Part shown: one piece after another, positions 32,886 through 43,353 of the stretch
Position numbering within the stretch: position 1 is the first letter of the stretch
Layout: each line of letters opens with the position of its first letter
Assembly (NCBI GenBank): GCA_021030915.1
Contig: JAGEMR010000001.1
Coordinates: 310,001 to 374,000 of the forward strand
Direction: 5' to 3'
Length of the DNA stretch: 64,000 nt
DNA from: Astrothelium macrocarpum
Taxonomy: Eukaryota > Ascomycota > Dothideomycetes > Trypetheliales > Trypetheliaceae
Notes under the pieces: generated by a model
What the model was told of the DNA's origin: nothing
Databases searched by the model: none
Seen by the model: only the letters and a program-made list of their open reading frames with translations
Translations under genes and position numbers: made by a program

Positions 32886-35800
32886 TCATTCTGGCGGAGC
32901 AGGCCACAACAGGAAGTCATCGGTCCATCCCTCCATTCCTGGAACAATATTAAAAGGACCATCGTATCCCATGAAAGGCGAAGACGTTGGCGCAGGGGCG
33001 GGGCATCGTGAAGGCCCAGTCACTTGATTGCCCGCGCTTCCACTGCGGTAGCCCGAATCGCCTGAGTCGGGAGTTTGAGGCTGCCAAGAGCCATTTGAGA
33101 GGTTATGCATCATATGTGGCGCCACCGAGCCTTGATGCGGGGGTGGTACTGGTGGATGACAGTCTGTGCTGAAGCCCTGGTTGCTTATACCCAAGCCTTC
33201 GTTGTTTACACCCACAGCCGAATCATGACGGACTTGATTCGGGGGAACTTCCCCGTAGAGGACTTGATTGTATCGAGGTACGATATTCTGGTTATTTTCA
33301 GCCGGATTTGGATGATTCTGTGGAGGCAGTGCCATCCTGGCTAGTTCTGGAGAGGGTTCGGACTGGGTTGGAGAGGTAAAGCTACGATCATTTGACGACG
33401 TTCCAGGTCGGTTGGTCTCCCATCGCTCCAATAAAGTGGTAACGGCGTCCTGGAATAAGGTTTGCGTGAAAGCGGCAACGTCAAGTTGTTGGGGTCGTAA
33501 GTGCGCCGGAATTCGAGCCTGAACCAGCTCATCAATGATTTGGGGACCTTCAGAAATAGTGAAGTCTTGAAGCTCGGACAGCTGTTCTGATAATGTCATT
33601 TCGACATACGGAGTCTTTGGGCGAGTAACTCCGGGAAAAAGAATTTCGAAAATAATGTACCAGTTCTCAAACGTGCTAGTGTTCTTCGACACTCTCTGTT
33701 CCAAGAGCTTTCGTTGCTCTTCGCTCACACATTCAAAATCTATAGGCGTCACAGTCTGACAATTCTGTCTTCGAACATGTTCGTCTCGTGCTTTTTCCGT
33801 ACTGAAGGTACTGTAACAGATCGGACAGTATTTGGGGATACCATGGCAGCGACGAAGGTGTTGCTTGACGCGAGAAATATCCCTAAGCTTGTATTTATAG
33901 CAGTCTCTGTACTTGCGAGGATTGAATTTGCAAAAATGGCACGCCAGTAACTTTTCAGGCTCTCTGTTTCCGCTCGCCGGAGATGGTCGGGAGCCATTAT
34001 TGCTCTCTTCCTCATCTCCACCGTCACGCTCAAACTCATCAGCCTTTCGCTTCTGCGAAGGCTTCGACTGTTTAGACGGAAGATTGTTGGTTACTCGATT
34101 TACACCCGATGATGATCCAGTGCCTGAGCCTCCCTGATCGTTTGCATGGCAACGGATGATCCCGTTCCTTAACCGAGAAAAGAGAAGTTCTAGCAACCGG
34201 GCAACCGCAGGGCCCCTCAGCGCATCAAGCACGTGGCCTGTCCAGTCCAAATCAATGTTGAAGTCGGAGTCCTCGGACTCTTCAGTCTCGCTGGAGAATT
34301 CGCGTTCAGACCTCGGGCCAACATCAAAAACGCCACCATTCTCACTGGTGAGACCCAAGCTGAATGTTCCCTTTCCATGTGTGTTATTTCGTTGCAGAGA
34401 TCTAATGTAATCAACCGCTTTCTCCATTGCTGTCGGTGTGCTACAAGCACTGAAAAAGTCATATCCCGCTTGATATTCTGCAGCTCTGCCAACCTTCAGC
34501 ATACCAGCTGTTGGTAGCAGACTCTCGATCTGCTCCAAGGCAAAGCCGATTCTGTTGCGTCTGTGCAACTCTGTTAATTGATAGATTTTGTTAAGGTTGT
34601 TACCGGGTTCTGATTTGCCTATTTGAGAGCTCACCGATTTCTGAGGATCAGACTTAGACTCGTGAGAGCGACTGCGCGTGGCATCAAAATACGGCCACAG
34701 CTGTTTCGGAATGGTTTTGGCCTTATCTTCAGCTTTTCTTCTTTCTTGCGAGCTCATGTCGTCGTCTGTGCAAGGCTCACGATTTGAAGATGAGGGTTCT
34801 GCTGTGGACGCACCAGAGGCATAAGCACTGTCTACCGTGGATGAAGCATCAAGGACGACGGTGGTGGCATCTGGCATCGGCTTATGTCCAAAATTGGTCC
34901 AACTTTCGACTGAAGGAGATCTCTCAGAAATGCTTTGCGACCACGGGGTATAAGTATCCACCATCCAAGCTCCAATCGAAGGGAGAATCCCATCGTGGTG
35001 TGGTAGCATTTTAAAGTTGTGCGATGGTGTTTTAAAGACGACGCGCTGATTATATCCTTCACAATGCCGCTTCGATTTGATGCAATTCCCACATGTTGGA
35101 CGCCCTTCATCACAAAGGATTCGACGCTTTCTACAGGTCAGACAACCGGTTTTGATTCGTTTTCGAGTCTGTCGGACAGAGGGTGTTTGCTCAACAGGAG
35201 CGTAGCTGTTGACTTTGTTTGACGGTGTCGTTAAATAATCCAGGTCCCCTGGAGGCGACGAAAAAAAGCTTTTCTCCGTGCTAAGCTCATCGTGACTAGA
35301 AACATGGCTCTCTTCCAAGGGACTAGAAGCACTAAAAAGGAGGAAATCGCCGTTCTCTGTGTTGGTCCCATTTGGAAATGCCGCGTCAAAGAAGCTGCTC
35401 GGAGCGGTGGTTGTCCAGCTGCTGTCCTGGAACACATCTGTGGATGATCCAGTTGAATTACATGGAGAAGCAAATGCTGACTGAGGCACACCTGAAGCGG
35501 AAGTTGTAGCCGTGGCGGGCGGTCCGGATGTATATGGTTTCGAGCCCGTCGTCAAAATGACGTTGGGATACTCGGAAGGGTAGAGCGGCGTCAGTGGAGT
35601 ACGACTTCGTGATGAAGCCCGGCTCTCTGAACGCGGCGTGGGAAGTGGATTGTTAGAAGCCCCATTTCGAGCCTTGGAGCCTTTTGACTTGGAACGAACG
35701 TATTCCCAACCATGAGCCTTTTCCATGTGCTGCTTGCAATTGCTTTCGCGCTTTGAAGAATAGGGACATGGTGCGAAAAGACATTTGAACAGTTTGGGAG

Positions 35801-36227
35801 TCTCGGAGTGTTTGTCATTGATGTGACGATTGAGCTCTTTCTCAGTAGGCCAACCATGTTCAGAGTATTTGCAACCAGTATGAGGGCACTTCCAGGGCCT
35901 CGTATGAGTTTTCTCGTGTTTGGCTAAATCGCATGGGCGGCGGAAAGAAGACTTTCCGCATTCATGGCAAGACAGTTCATGAGGATGGGATTTGACTGAG
36001 ATTTGAGTGCTGCCTTGAGGTGTATCATCGCTCGGGGACCGTTTCGCTTGAACGCCTACAACATCTTTCGCAGATGCCACGTCATGTGAAAAGGGCAGTC
36101 TAGGTCGCTTGAATTCGCAGTTTTGGCTTGGGCCGGTTGAGTCCAATTCAGCCTTAGGAAAATATCCGCCGAAAAACGGCAGATTCTGACCCAATTGGCT
36201 CTCTCGGCTGCAAATTAGCTGAGCCAT
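32886..36227 (-). CDS. Transcription factor with C2H2 fingers, a Zn2Cys6 cluster and a C-terminal Cys/His domain
   Basis: A single uninterrupted frame, 1113 residues from the ATG at 36227; the frame upstream has no earlier ATG. Three DNA-binding-like modules are present in order. First, C2H2-type fingers: LSCHECGKSSFRRPCDLAKHEKTH, WKCPHTGCKYSEHGWPTEKELNRHINDKH, and FKCLFAPCPYSSKRESNCKQHMEKAH. Second, around residue 370, a fungal binuclear cluster CLTCRKRRILCDEGRPTCGNCIKSKRHC with CX2CX6CX6CX2CX6C spacing and a basic RKRIKTG lead. Third, after a coiled and acidic middle, LLACHFCKFNPRKYRDC, then RVKQHLRRCHGIPKYCPICYSTFSTEKARDEHVRRQNC, a module otherwise found as a separate fungal domain with the helical region WYIIFEILFPGVTRPKTPYV. 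Ser/Pro-rich linkers separate them. It should be nuclear; target genes are unknown. Fusion of two ancestral factors is an inference. Confidence 0.85.
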   Translation of the reverse strand: MAQLICSRESQLGQNLPFFGGYFPKAELDSTGPSQNCEFKRPRLPFSHDVASAKDVVGVQAKRSPSDDTPQGSTQISVKSHPHELSCHECGKSSFRRPCDLAKHEKTHTRPWKCPHTGCKYSEHGWPTEKELNRHINDKHSETPKLFKCLFAPCPYSSKRESNCKQHMEKAHGWEYVRSKSKGSKARNGASNNPLPTPRSESRASSRSRTPLTPLYPSEYPNVILTTGSKPYTSGPPATATTSASGVPQSAFASPCNSTGSSTDVFQDSSWTTTAPSSFFDAAFPNGTNTENGDFLLFSASSPLEESHVSSHDELSTEKSFFSSPPGDLDYLTTPSNKVNSYAPVEQTPSVRQTRKRIKTGCLTCRKRRILCDEGRPTCGNCIKSKRHCEGYNQRVVFKTPSHNFKMLPHHDGILPSIGAWMVDTYTPWSQSISERSPSVESWTNFGHKPMPDATTVVLDASSTVDSAYASGASTAEPSSSNREPCTDDDMSSQERRKAEDKAKTIPKQLWPYFDATRSRSHESKSDPQKSVSSQIGKSEPGNNLNKIYQLTELHRRNRIGFALEQIESLLPTAGMLKVGRAAEYQAGYDFFSACSTPTAMEKAVDYIRSLQRNNTHGKGTFSLGLTSENGGVFDVGPRSEREFSSETEESEDSDFNIDLDWTGHVLDALRGPAVARLLELLFSRLRNGIIRCHANDQGGSGTGSSSGVNRVTNNLPSKQSKPSQKRKADEFERDGGDEEESNNGSRPSPASGNREPEKLLACHFCKFNPRKYRDCYKYKLRDISRVKQHLRRCHGIPKYCPICYSTFSTEKARDEHVRRQNCQTVTPIDFECVSEEQRKLLEQRVSKNTSTFENWYIIFEILFPGVTRPKTPYVEMTLSEQLSELQDFTISEGPQIIDELVQARIPAHLRPQQLDVAAFTQTLFQDAVTTLLERWETNRPGTSSNDRSFTSPTQSEPSPELARMALPPQNHPNPAENNQNIVPRYNQVLYGEVPPNQVRHDSAVGVNNEGLGISNQGFSTDCHPPVPPPHQGSVAPHMMHNLSNGSWQPQTPDSGDSGYRSGSAGNQVTGPSRCPAPAPTSSPFMGYDGPFNIVPGMEGWTDDFLLWPAPPE

Positions 36228-37338
36228 AATGCACCGATGAGGTCCATGTAGACTCAAGTCTAAGAGCCTGCAAAATAACCGCAATCTGTGAAGAAGGGAA
36301 GATATATCTATTTCGAAATAATGGGGGATTCATTCTGAAAGCAAGTGCCCGGCTTAAATATTCATTCACGGCACAGCCCAGAGAGATTCAAGAGAACTAT
36401 GTGCTGACGGCACAGCTGTGTAGTACGTTTTAGCAAGGCTAACCAAAGCGTTGAAGAGGCCGCCCATGTTGGTATGCTATAGCTTCTGTATTGTATGCCC
36501 GATAAGGTTATGCTTACAGTTATGCAACGAGCATAGCAATGGCATTGACGGTAAGATGATCATCTAGTATCTAACTATAGAATAGTGCGTTATCCACAAG
36601 GTTACAGTACATGGCTGTTATAACGTTAGTCCCTTTAGCCACGCGTCACAGCCACCGAGCACATTTTAATACCGCAGGCTGTGCAACATGAGCGCCATTC
36701 TCTGGGATTGACCAGATGGGATGATCAGACAACGGTTAATGATGATAAGGAAAAGAGGGATCCCATTAATCTCTTATGATCGTATGGTAAAGAAATCAAT
36801 CAGTTCGTTATCGGCATCTTCTTTTCAGGGAGTGATCGGCGCAAATGCGCACAGCGGTGCGATGAAATCGGACTTGCGACCATGGAACTTGGCCGAATCC
36901 CATAGCATATTCGAGTGTACACTGATGGGTCGGCGAGCAGAATTGAACACGGAGTTAGATTGATACAGCACAATTGATTGTAGTACTGAACGTTCCTTCA
37001 ATTAGAATGAGAGAAATTTTAGTAGAATTGTTATCTTCCGAGGTAACCGGCTCAACACGCGAAATTGCTTTAGCTCATCACCGTCACTGAGACGTTTGAA
37101 AGTCTTGCAGCAGCTCTTCCACCTTGATCGAGAATGAAGTGTGCCAATGATGACCAATTGCCTTCATACAATATGTCCAAATGATCCAAATGGATGCACC
37201 AAACGGGACTTTCTCAGGAGATGACCTTTCTCGTAGCACCGTAACAGACAACTCTTTTCGTGGACGGCTACTACTGTCGACCGTCTAACTATATCGACAC
37301 AATTAGCACCTGAGTCAGCAGTCCTCTGCTTCTTCATA
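36228..37338. promoter_or_regulatory. Divergent promoter region, zinc-finger factor / tocopherol-cyclase-like gene
   Basis: 1.1 kb between divergent starts, AT-rich, no conserved frame. The factor's leader may contain an intron, which could not be placed. Confidence 0.4.
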
Positions 37339-38391
37339 ATGTCTTCAAACATGAGGCACTTTGCGCCGCATGGAGACGTTACTTTCGAGGGTTATTACTC
37401 AAAGTTTATCCTGCCTTCCGGTGCTTCCCTCATCATTGTCATTTGCTCAGTACCAAAAGCCCAGAAAAATAGACACCAGCTTTCCTTTATATACATATCT
37501 GCCGACAACCGGAATATTATTCAATCCGAGTTATGGCCGGAACATTTTCAGCGCATCCCGGATGGTACAAGCAAAGGATTCCAGATCCTAGTTCCTGGAA
37601 TGGGGAAAATGACATGTCCAGATGCTTCTACGACCAGATACTCTTTCAAGCACTCTGAATGTGTATTCCAGGCAAAGACTTCATACCCAAAGCCTTGGTC
37701 AGGATTCGCATCGACGCCAGAAGGTCCTTTTGTTTATTTGCCATTGCCATTGCATTGGCATGTCCACTCATTGGGTTCTTTCGTGGACTATGAGCTCGAT
37801 TTTCCAAAGTCGTCCTCCTTGCCCGACAGTGATCGGAAAGGCAAGGCCATTGTTCATGAGGAGAAGAATTGGGGTCACTCGTTCCCTACAGCACACATGT
37901 GGGTGCAGTCTTGGGACTCTGCTACAGACCATGGCATCTGTCTCGCCGGTGGCAAGATCCTAGGCATGGAGGCTTATCTAGTGGGATATCGCAACCCAAG
38001 TTGCGGGTTGGACCTAACCTTCAGGCCTCCGTTAGCACTTTCAGCGTTACTTGTATCCCCCTTCATGCGCACACGGAGGAATTGGGAGCGCCGGACTTTT
38101 GAGTTGGAGATTAGTGGGTGGACCCATAAGATCCGTGTCAAAGCACAAGCACCACAAGATACTTTCTTCAGTTTAAGTGCTCCATTCTACGACGGTCACC
38201 GGAAGAATTATCTAGCCCAAAGTATGGCGGCACAAGTTGATGTCGAGGTCTTCAGACGATGCGGCTGGCTTTCATGGTTAGGGATCGGTAGATGGCAAAA
38301 GCTCAGCGAAACAAGATTCGAGAAAGCTGCATTAGAATTTGGTGGCGGCTACTATCCATTAGCTGGAAAGGAGTGCGACAAAAATGAATGA
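37339..38391 (+). CDS. Tocopherol-cyclase-like protein
   Basis: A 350-residue intronless protein. It is mostly beta-strand, with FEGYYSKFILPSGASLIIVICSV at the start and the block HEEKNWGHSFPTAHMWVQSW near residue 175, close to the KNWG-FP-W-W-Q signature of the tocopherol-cyclase/lipocalin-like family. Later come LAGGKILGMEAYLVGYRNP, FELEISGWTHKIRVKAQAP and a terminal ALEFGGGYYPLAG, also as in that family. Fungi do not make tocopherol, so the fold rather than the reaction is implied; a lipid or isoprenoid ligand is possible. No signal peptide or membrane segment. The start is the first ATG; a second in-frame ATG lies four codons later. The divergent neighbour is the multi-finger factor, but no link is shown. 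Confidence 0.6.
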   Translation: MSSNMRHFAPHGDVTFEGYYSKFILPSGASLIIVICSVPKAQKNRHQLSFIYISADNRNIIQSELWPEHFQRIPDGTSKGFQILVPGMGKMTCPDASTTRYSFKHSECVFQAKTSYPKPWSGFASTPEGPFVYLPLPLHWHVHSLGSFVDYELDFPKSSSLPDSDRKGKAIVHEEKNWGHSFPTAHMWVQSWDSATDHGICLAGGKILGMEAYLVGYRNPSCGLDLTFRPPLALSALLVSPFMRTRRNWERRTFELEISGWTHKIRVKAQAPQDTFFSLSAPFYDGHRKNYLAQSMAAQVDVEVFRRCGWLSWLGIGRWQKLSETRFEKAALEFGGGYYPLAGKECDKNE

Positions 38392-38577
38392 CAAGAAAGC
38401 CAAGCCAAGCTGCCATCCAAAGCGGGAGCGATTAAAGCAAGAAAGAGCCAAAGAAGGGATAAGGGCTCCAGTAGCCTATTGCATCCTCCACAGTGTTCCT
38501 AACGACTTCAAGAACACATCAAGCCCTATCAAGATAGAACACTTAGGGCATTGATTAGTCTTCGGTATCTTTGCTCA

Positions 38578-40545
38578 TCAATAGCCTTCAGCATTTGGAT
38601 CCACATTTCTTCTCGTATTGCAAATGCAATGGACGATCCAGCAAACAACCTGCCCAAGCGATTGGAGCGATATAGTTACGCAGGTCCGGAGAAATTTCTT
38701 GCATGACTGAGCGGCATTGGCTCTTTTCCTACCGGAACGTGCCTTCCTCCCGGTGCCTGCTTGGCTACCAGGACCAGCCTGACCGGCCTCTGCGTATTCC
38801 AGATCATGTGCAATGTTCCAAGTCACCCTGCGACCAGAGCGGTCTTGAGGTTTGGGCTGTGGAGGTTGACGGGGAGGTATCGACATCGTTGGGTCCGCAA
38901 TTCTATTATCCTGACCATCAAAGTTAAAGTCGGCCACAGTTGCTGGTCTGCTCACGCTATCTGACGCTTGAGCTGGAGCAATGGTCGGAGGGCCGGGGTC
39001 GTTGCTGCTGGCGTGTTGAATGTTTGTTGGATGAGAGGCCAATGGCTGACGTGTCTTTGGTAAAACACTCTTGTACTGTGGATTGCGGTTTTCATCGGGC
39101 GCCGGCCTGGTCTCAGTCTGTCGTCTTTCACTTGGGCCAAAGACAGAGTATCCATTGTCCTGGTTTCCACTAATACGTGGAGCTGATTCTTCGTGAGTTT
39201 CGATTACGCTTTCTTGTCGATGGCCTTTCGGTGGGAAATAGTTGTGTGCAAGCGCGGGAGCAGGGTCTCTTGGTGGACTCAAAGGCTCGTTTGCAATGTC
39301 TTGCTGATTACCTTCTAATGGAGAAGAGTCATGTGAAAACGTGGGTGCAGGTCTTCTTGGTAGGCTCAAAAGCTCGTGTAACGGCCAATCATTGTCTCTG
39401 CGGTCATGAAGAGGGAAACCATTCCACGTTTGTGGACGGATTTGCGGACCTGGTGTTGAAGGTCGAATGATAGAGTCTCCTGTTTGAGCTTGCACCGTGC
39501 GTTGTCCTCTCCTGCGATTTTGACGTCTGAATCTACTTAGGATCGCATCGAGCATTCTGGCGGTTGTCATTGACCCTTTATTTTCTAGCATGTCGTTAAA
39601 ACACCTTTGTTACAAGATTCACGTTCACGAGCATTGGTTCACACACCTTGGGACCTGTCCGCAGCCTTTGCCTGTGGTCTTGTCTTATTGACTCCTCCAC
39701 GAGGACCTGTGTTTATCATTCTGCTTCTCTGTGATACGGGCCTACTGACATCTCCACGAGGGCTTCCCTGCGTCAAAACGGCTTGTGATTCGAATGCGCT
39801 GGGGCCTGAGCTTTGTAAATGCTGTATCATTGGATTAGTTATGCTTCTATTGTCGAAGAGGCCTCGGTTACGATAGTCTTACAGTATCATTGTCTGAATT
39901 GGATGGAGAGCCATAATCGCTGGATGCTGCAACAGATAACGGGGCTGATTGCAACATAGTTTGTGGCTGTTCTTCTTGCTGTGGAGATCCTGTGTGTTCT
40001 ACACCAGATGATGAAGGTCCCAGAATGTCAGACTGAACTGCAGGTTCTGGAACGTTAGACTGAGTTGTAGATTCTGGAATGTCGAACCGAACTGTAGGTC
40101 TTGGATTTGTTTGAATTGGTCTCGTATCCTCCCTTGGGCGAGCGTAGCGTAGCGTGACGAGCCCGGGCCTATGTTCATCTTGCCCAAGCTGCGGCTGTTG
40201 CAAAGGACGTGTCCGGTATGGTAGGCGTAAGGTTCCCGCTTCGGCTGTTCTCTGGCTAGTCGGGTCAAGGTTTCGGTTTTGTCTCGAGTTGCCCACATCT
40301 GGATCCGGCATAACTGGTGCTGGTACTGTGGCGCTTGTACCTTGGAATCTTTCGTATTCTGTAGGTGTCGAAGCAATCGATCCCTCTTCCCCATTTGGCC
40401 TGGAAACAGTTTTGGATGATGTTGATTCCGTTTGCTGTGACGGTTGTACCGCTGTGGACGGCGCCGAGAAATTGAGCCGACTGGGGCCAGGCTGCGGTAC
40501 GTCGTCTGGGTTGGGAAAGCCTGTAAGGGGAGCCTTTCGTTCCAT
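38578..40545 (-). CDS. Proline/serine-rich hypothetical protein with short repeats
   Basis: Three exons, 40545-39883, 39821-39647 and 39575-38578, join in phase to 611 residues. Splice sites are gtaaga...gatacag and gtgtgt...aataaag. The protein is largely disordered, rich in Pro, Ser, Gln and Arg. Two internal repeats are visible: nine-residue units FDIPESTTQ/SNVPEPAVQ/SDILGPSSS encoded near 40015-40110, and an imperfect pair of about 30 residues, LSLPRRPAPTFSHDSSPLEGNQQD then LSPPRDPAPALAHNYFPPKGHRQES. Two RVxF-like motifs (TVRFDIP, RRVTWNI) might bind PP1, but this is speculative. The C-terminus changes character: Lys/Arg-rich RKARSGRKRANAAQSCKKF, then hydrophobic Cys-containing VTISLQSLGQVVCWIVHCIC, perhaps a membrane or lipid anchor. 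I do not recognise the family; it may be lineage-specific. The exon model rests only on phase and splice signals. Confidence 0.55.
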
Positions 40546-41204
40546 GCTTTTATATCAGGACACAGACCTGGAAAAGGTGTTGACTGTTTTGTCTTGTGTT
40601 ACGCGTAGCTTCTGGGCGGAGGAAACTCCCAAGCTATTGGAGCAGATATTGGGGATATGCTTAGACTAGTGGATTTTGTGAGAAGTATGGGAGTGTATTA
40701 ATATCCAATTGACGGAACAACGATAGTCTTAGTGATTGACGAGTTCTGACATGGCAATAGAATGATCCAAAATGGTAGAAAAGAAGCTTGGAAGTTGTCG
40801 AAGAAATCCACTGACAGCTTTGGTTGCTCTTACGTCTTTTCATCGATCTGTATGCTGCTTCCGATTTACTTGCTTATGTACTCCTTCTCATTTTGACCTG
40901 ATGCCACCCACTGTGCTTTCCGTGTCTAGACTGGTAGTTTTCCTGACCTATCTGATTGTCGTACTTTTACAGATCAACAACAAATCCAGTTGTTACTTGC
41001 ACTTTCGATGCTTAAAAAAAGGAAGAAACCTGGTTGCCGATCCAACCGCAGTAGGATAAGCAGGTATATGTGGATAGTGATACCTTATGCTCTTGACTAG
41101 AAGTTGCCGCTCTTGGTCACCTTCGCCGAATACGATGCAAAACAAACAAAGCAATGAGCAAGTAGCTCACCACCCATAGCGCCTGAACCTATTCGGGTTC
41201 CTGT
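40546..41204. promoter_or_regulatory. Intergenic region upstream of the proline-rich gene
   Basis: 659 bp between tandem - strand genes: it should hold the proline-rich gene's promoter and the 3' end of BCKDH E2. No gene seen. Confidence 0.35.
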
Positions 41205-42771
41205 CTATGCCATCCTAAACATCATCATCGCTGGTTCCTCTAAAAACGCCTTGACTCTTTCTGCACATCGTGCAGCTGTTGCACCATCCACAACTCGATG
41301 ATCAGCACTCCAACTGAGAACCGCTTCTTCTTTCTTTACCACGTTGCCATTTTCGTCAAATGCCGGGACTGTTCTGGCTCTACCAATGCCCACAATTGCA
41401 ACTTGCGGTGCCACGATGACAGGCGTAACGACACCTCCTCCAATGCTACCGATGTTGCTAACTGAAAAAGTTGCTCCCGTCAAGTCAGCCGGGGACAGTT
41501 TTTCGGAATGTGCGAGGTCCGACACACGCACAATCTCTGCAGCAAGGCTCTGCACGGTGTGACTTTGCACATTCCGTATCACTGGTACAAGCAGGCCTGA
41601 TGGAGTATCAACAGCGATTCCAAAGTCGTGAGAAGCTCGGTATATGATCCGCGGCTTTGAAGAATCGGATGAATCAAAACTACTGTTCAGAACTGGGTAC
41701 TCCTGAAATGAAAGAGATATAGCCTTGAGGATGAATGGTAAGAGTGTGATGTTTCTAAGTCCTTCTGTCGGATGGGACTGAGCAGTTTTGCTGTTGAAGA
41801 CTTTGCGAATTTTGTTCAACGAGAACATGTCCACTGTCGTACTGTACATAAAGTGCGGAATTGAGAGAGAGCGTGTCATGGTCTTAAACATGCCACTCTG
41901 TACTGGCGTGAGGGGGACAGTCCGATCCTCGCCAGCAAATGAAGGCCGCAGTGGAGAAGGCCGATCCGGAAGAGCAGTTTGTGAGTCTTGGTAATATTTT
42001 TGGATATCTGCTTTTAGCACTCGTCCATCTTTACCTGTGCCTTGGACATTTGTGATGTCGACGTTCAACTCCTTAGAAAGGTGTCGAACTGCAGGAGTCG
42101 CAAGAGTTGCGTTCCTATTGCGTAACTCCCGTTGCTTTTCATTGTTTTGATGCTCCACTTCCGTGGTCTCTGGTCTTTCACCTTCTAGCTTATCCCGTGA
42201 AAACTGCTCTGACGATGATTCTACACCCTCTTCCGGATCTTCCGGCTGTGCTATTATAGCTTCATCTTCTGGCTTTACTTCGCTCTGAATATCGATGTCG
42301 ACCAATGGCTACTTTCATTAATTAGCTAGGGCGGCCGCTTCGCATTACAAATAGTCTCACTTTACCAACAAACGCGGTATCATCAGCTTCGTAATGTAGC
42401 TTTTTAATAATACCATCAAACCGGGATGTTATCTAAATAATTCAGTCAGCTACTTGAAACCTGGGCAGGTGTATTAACCGAACCTCGACAGCAGCTTTGT
42501 CAGATTGAACTTCGCACAATGGATCGAATTGCTCCACGCGTGCACCTGGTTTGACAAACCATTGTATTATCTGCACCTCTCTAATGCCTAGTATGTGATT
42601 AGCTTGGGGTATCTCGTCTGTTTGTAAGATGGCTGTACCTTCACCAATGTCAGCGAGGAGAAACGGTCGAACGACGCAATGTTGTGGACTGGTGTGAAAG
42701 TTTCGTCCGGCTCTTTGGCGAAAGAACGAGGACGCGGTCCAGACGTTGCGGAAGCCTTTCAGCCTTATCAT
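41205..42771 (-). CDS. Branched-chain keto-acid dehydrogenase E2 (dihydrolipoyl transacylase)
   Basis: E2 core of the mitochondrial branched-chain 2-oxo-acid dehydrogenase, transferring branched acyl groups from lipoate to CoA in Leu/Ile/Val breakdown. Exons 42771-42639, 42587-42484, 42432-42361 and 42308-41205 give 470 residues. The presequence is MIRLKGFRNVWTASSFFRQRAGRNFHTSP. The lipoyl domain reads FLLADIGEGIREVQIIQWFVKPGARV and CEVQSDKAAVE with lipoyl Lys75. The E3/E1-binding domain is TPAVRHLSKELNVDITNVQGTGKDGRVLKADI. The catalytic domain starts MTRSLSIPHFMYSTTVDM and ends with the active-site histidine region LSWSADHRVVDGATAARCAE. The branched-chain rather than pyruvate type is indicated by the ADIGEGIREVQI opening. 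It shares the pathway with the BCAT gene 30 kb to the left. Three introns sit in the N-terminal quarter. Confidence 0.93.
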
Positions 42772-43353
42772 CTTCGAAATGACGAGGCCTAAGAATTATT
42801 TTCGCTCATCTTGAAATCTTTATATACCTCACGATTACGCCGCAATCTGCCGACAATACCCGAAGTGAAGTTCTAGCCAATTACATCATCAGCTGTCCCG
42901 CTCACAAGGCGAATCATCGAAACAAAGCGTGAGAACCAGGAGTCGTTCCTCTGACCGACATACTAGCCAATTGAGGTTTTAGTTGCTAGGAGTGAAGAGC
43001 ATTGGTGAAGATGCCTTAATGGGAAGTGTGAAGTAATTGACCCTTGGTTGAAGCCACACTAAAGTTCAGCCACGGAGCCCTTGTTGGTTGCCGTGGCGAA
43101 CCCTACCAAACACATGCAGGAACAACACAATTCTTCTCATTATTGCCCCCACGTCATTGATTACAATTCCGCTACTATACCAAAAATTCCATTCAAACGA
43201 CATTCAATTGGAAAGGCGAGATTGACGTATCTTGTTGATTGACAAGATTACTACCGCCTCTGCGGCCTCGAAGGCCATACCAAGCCTGCATGCTTCATCC
43301 ATTCCTCGGACTTACGCAAATTCCCGACCGTCTGAGGCAATCTCTGTCAAAGG
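42772..43353. promoter_or_regulatory. Divergent promoter region, BCKDH E2 / secreted protein
   Basis: 582 bp between divergent starts. No conserved element or gene was recognised. Confidence 0.35.
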
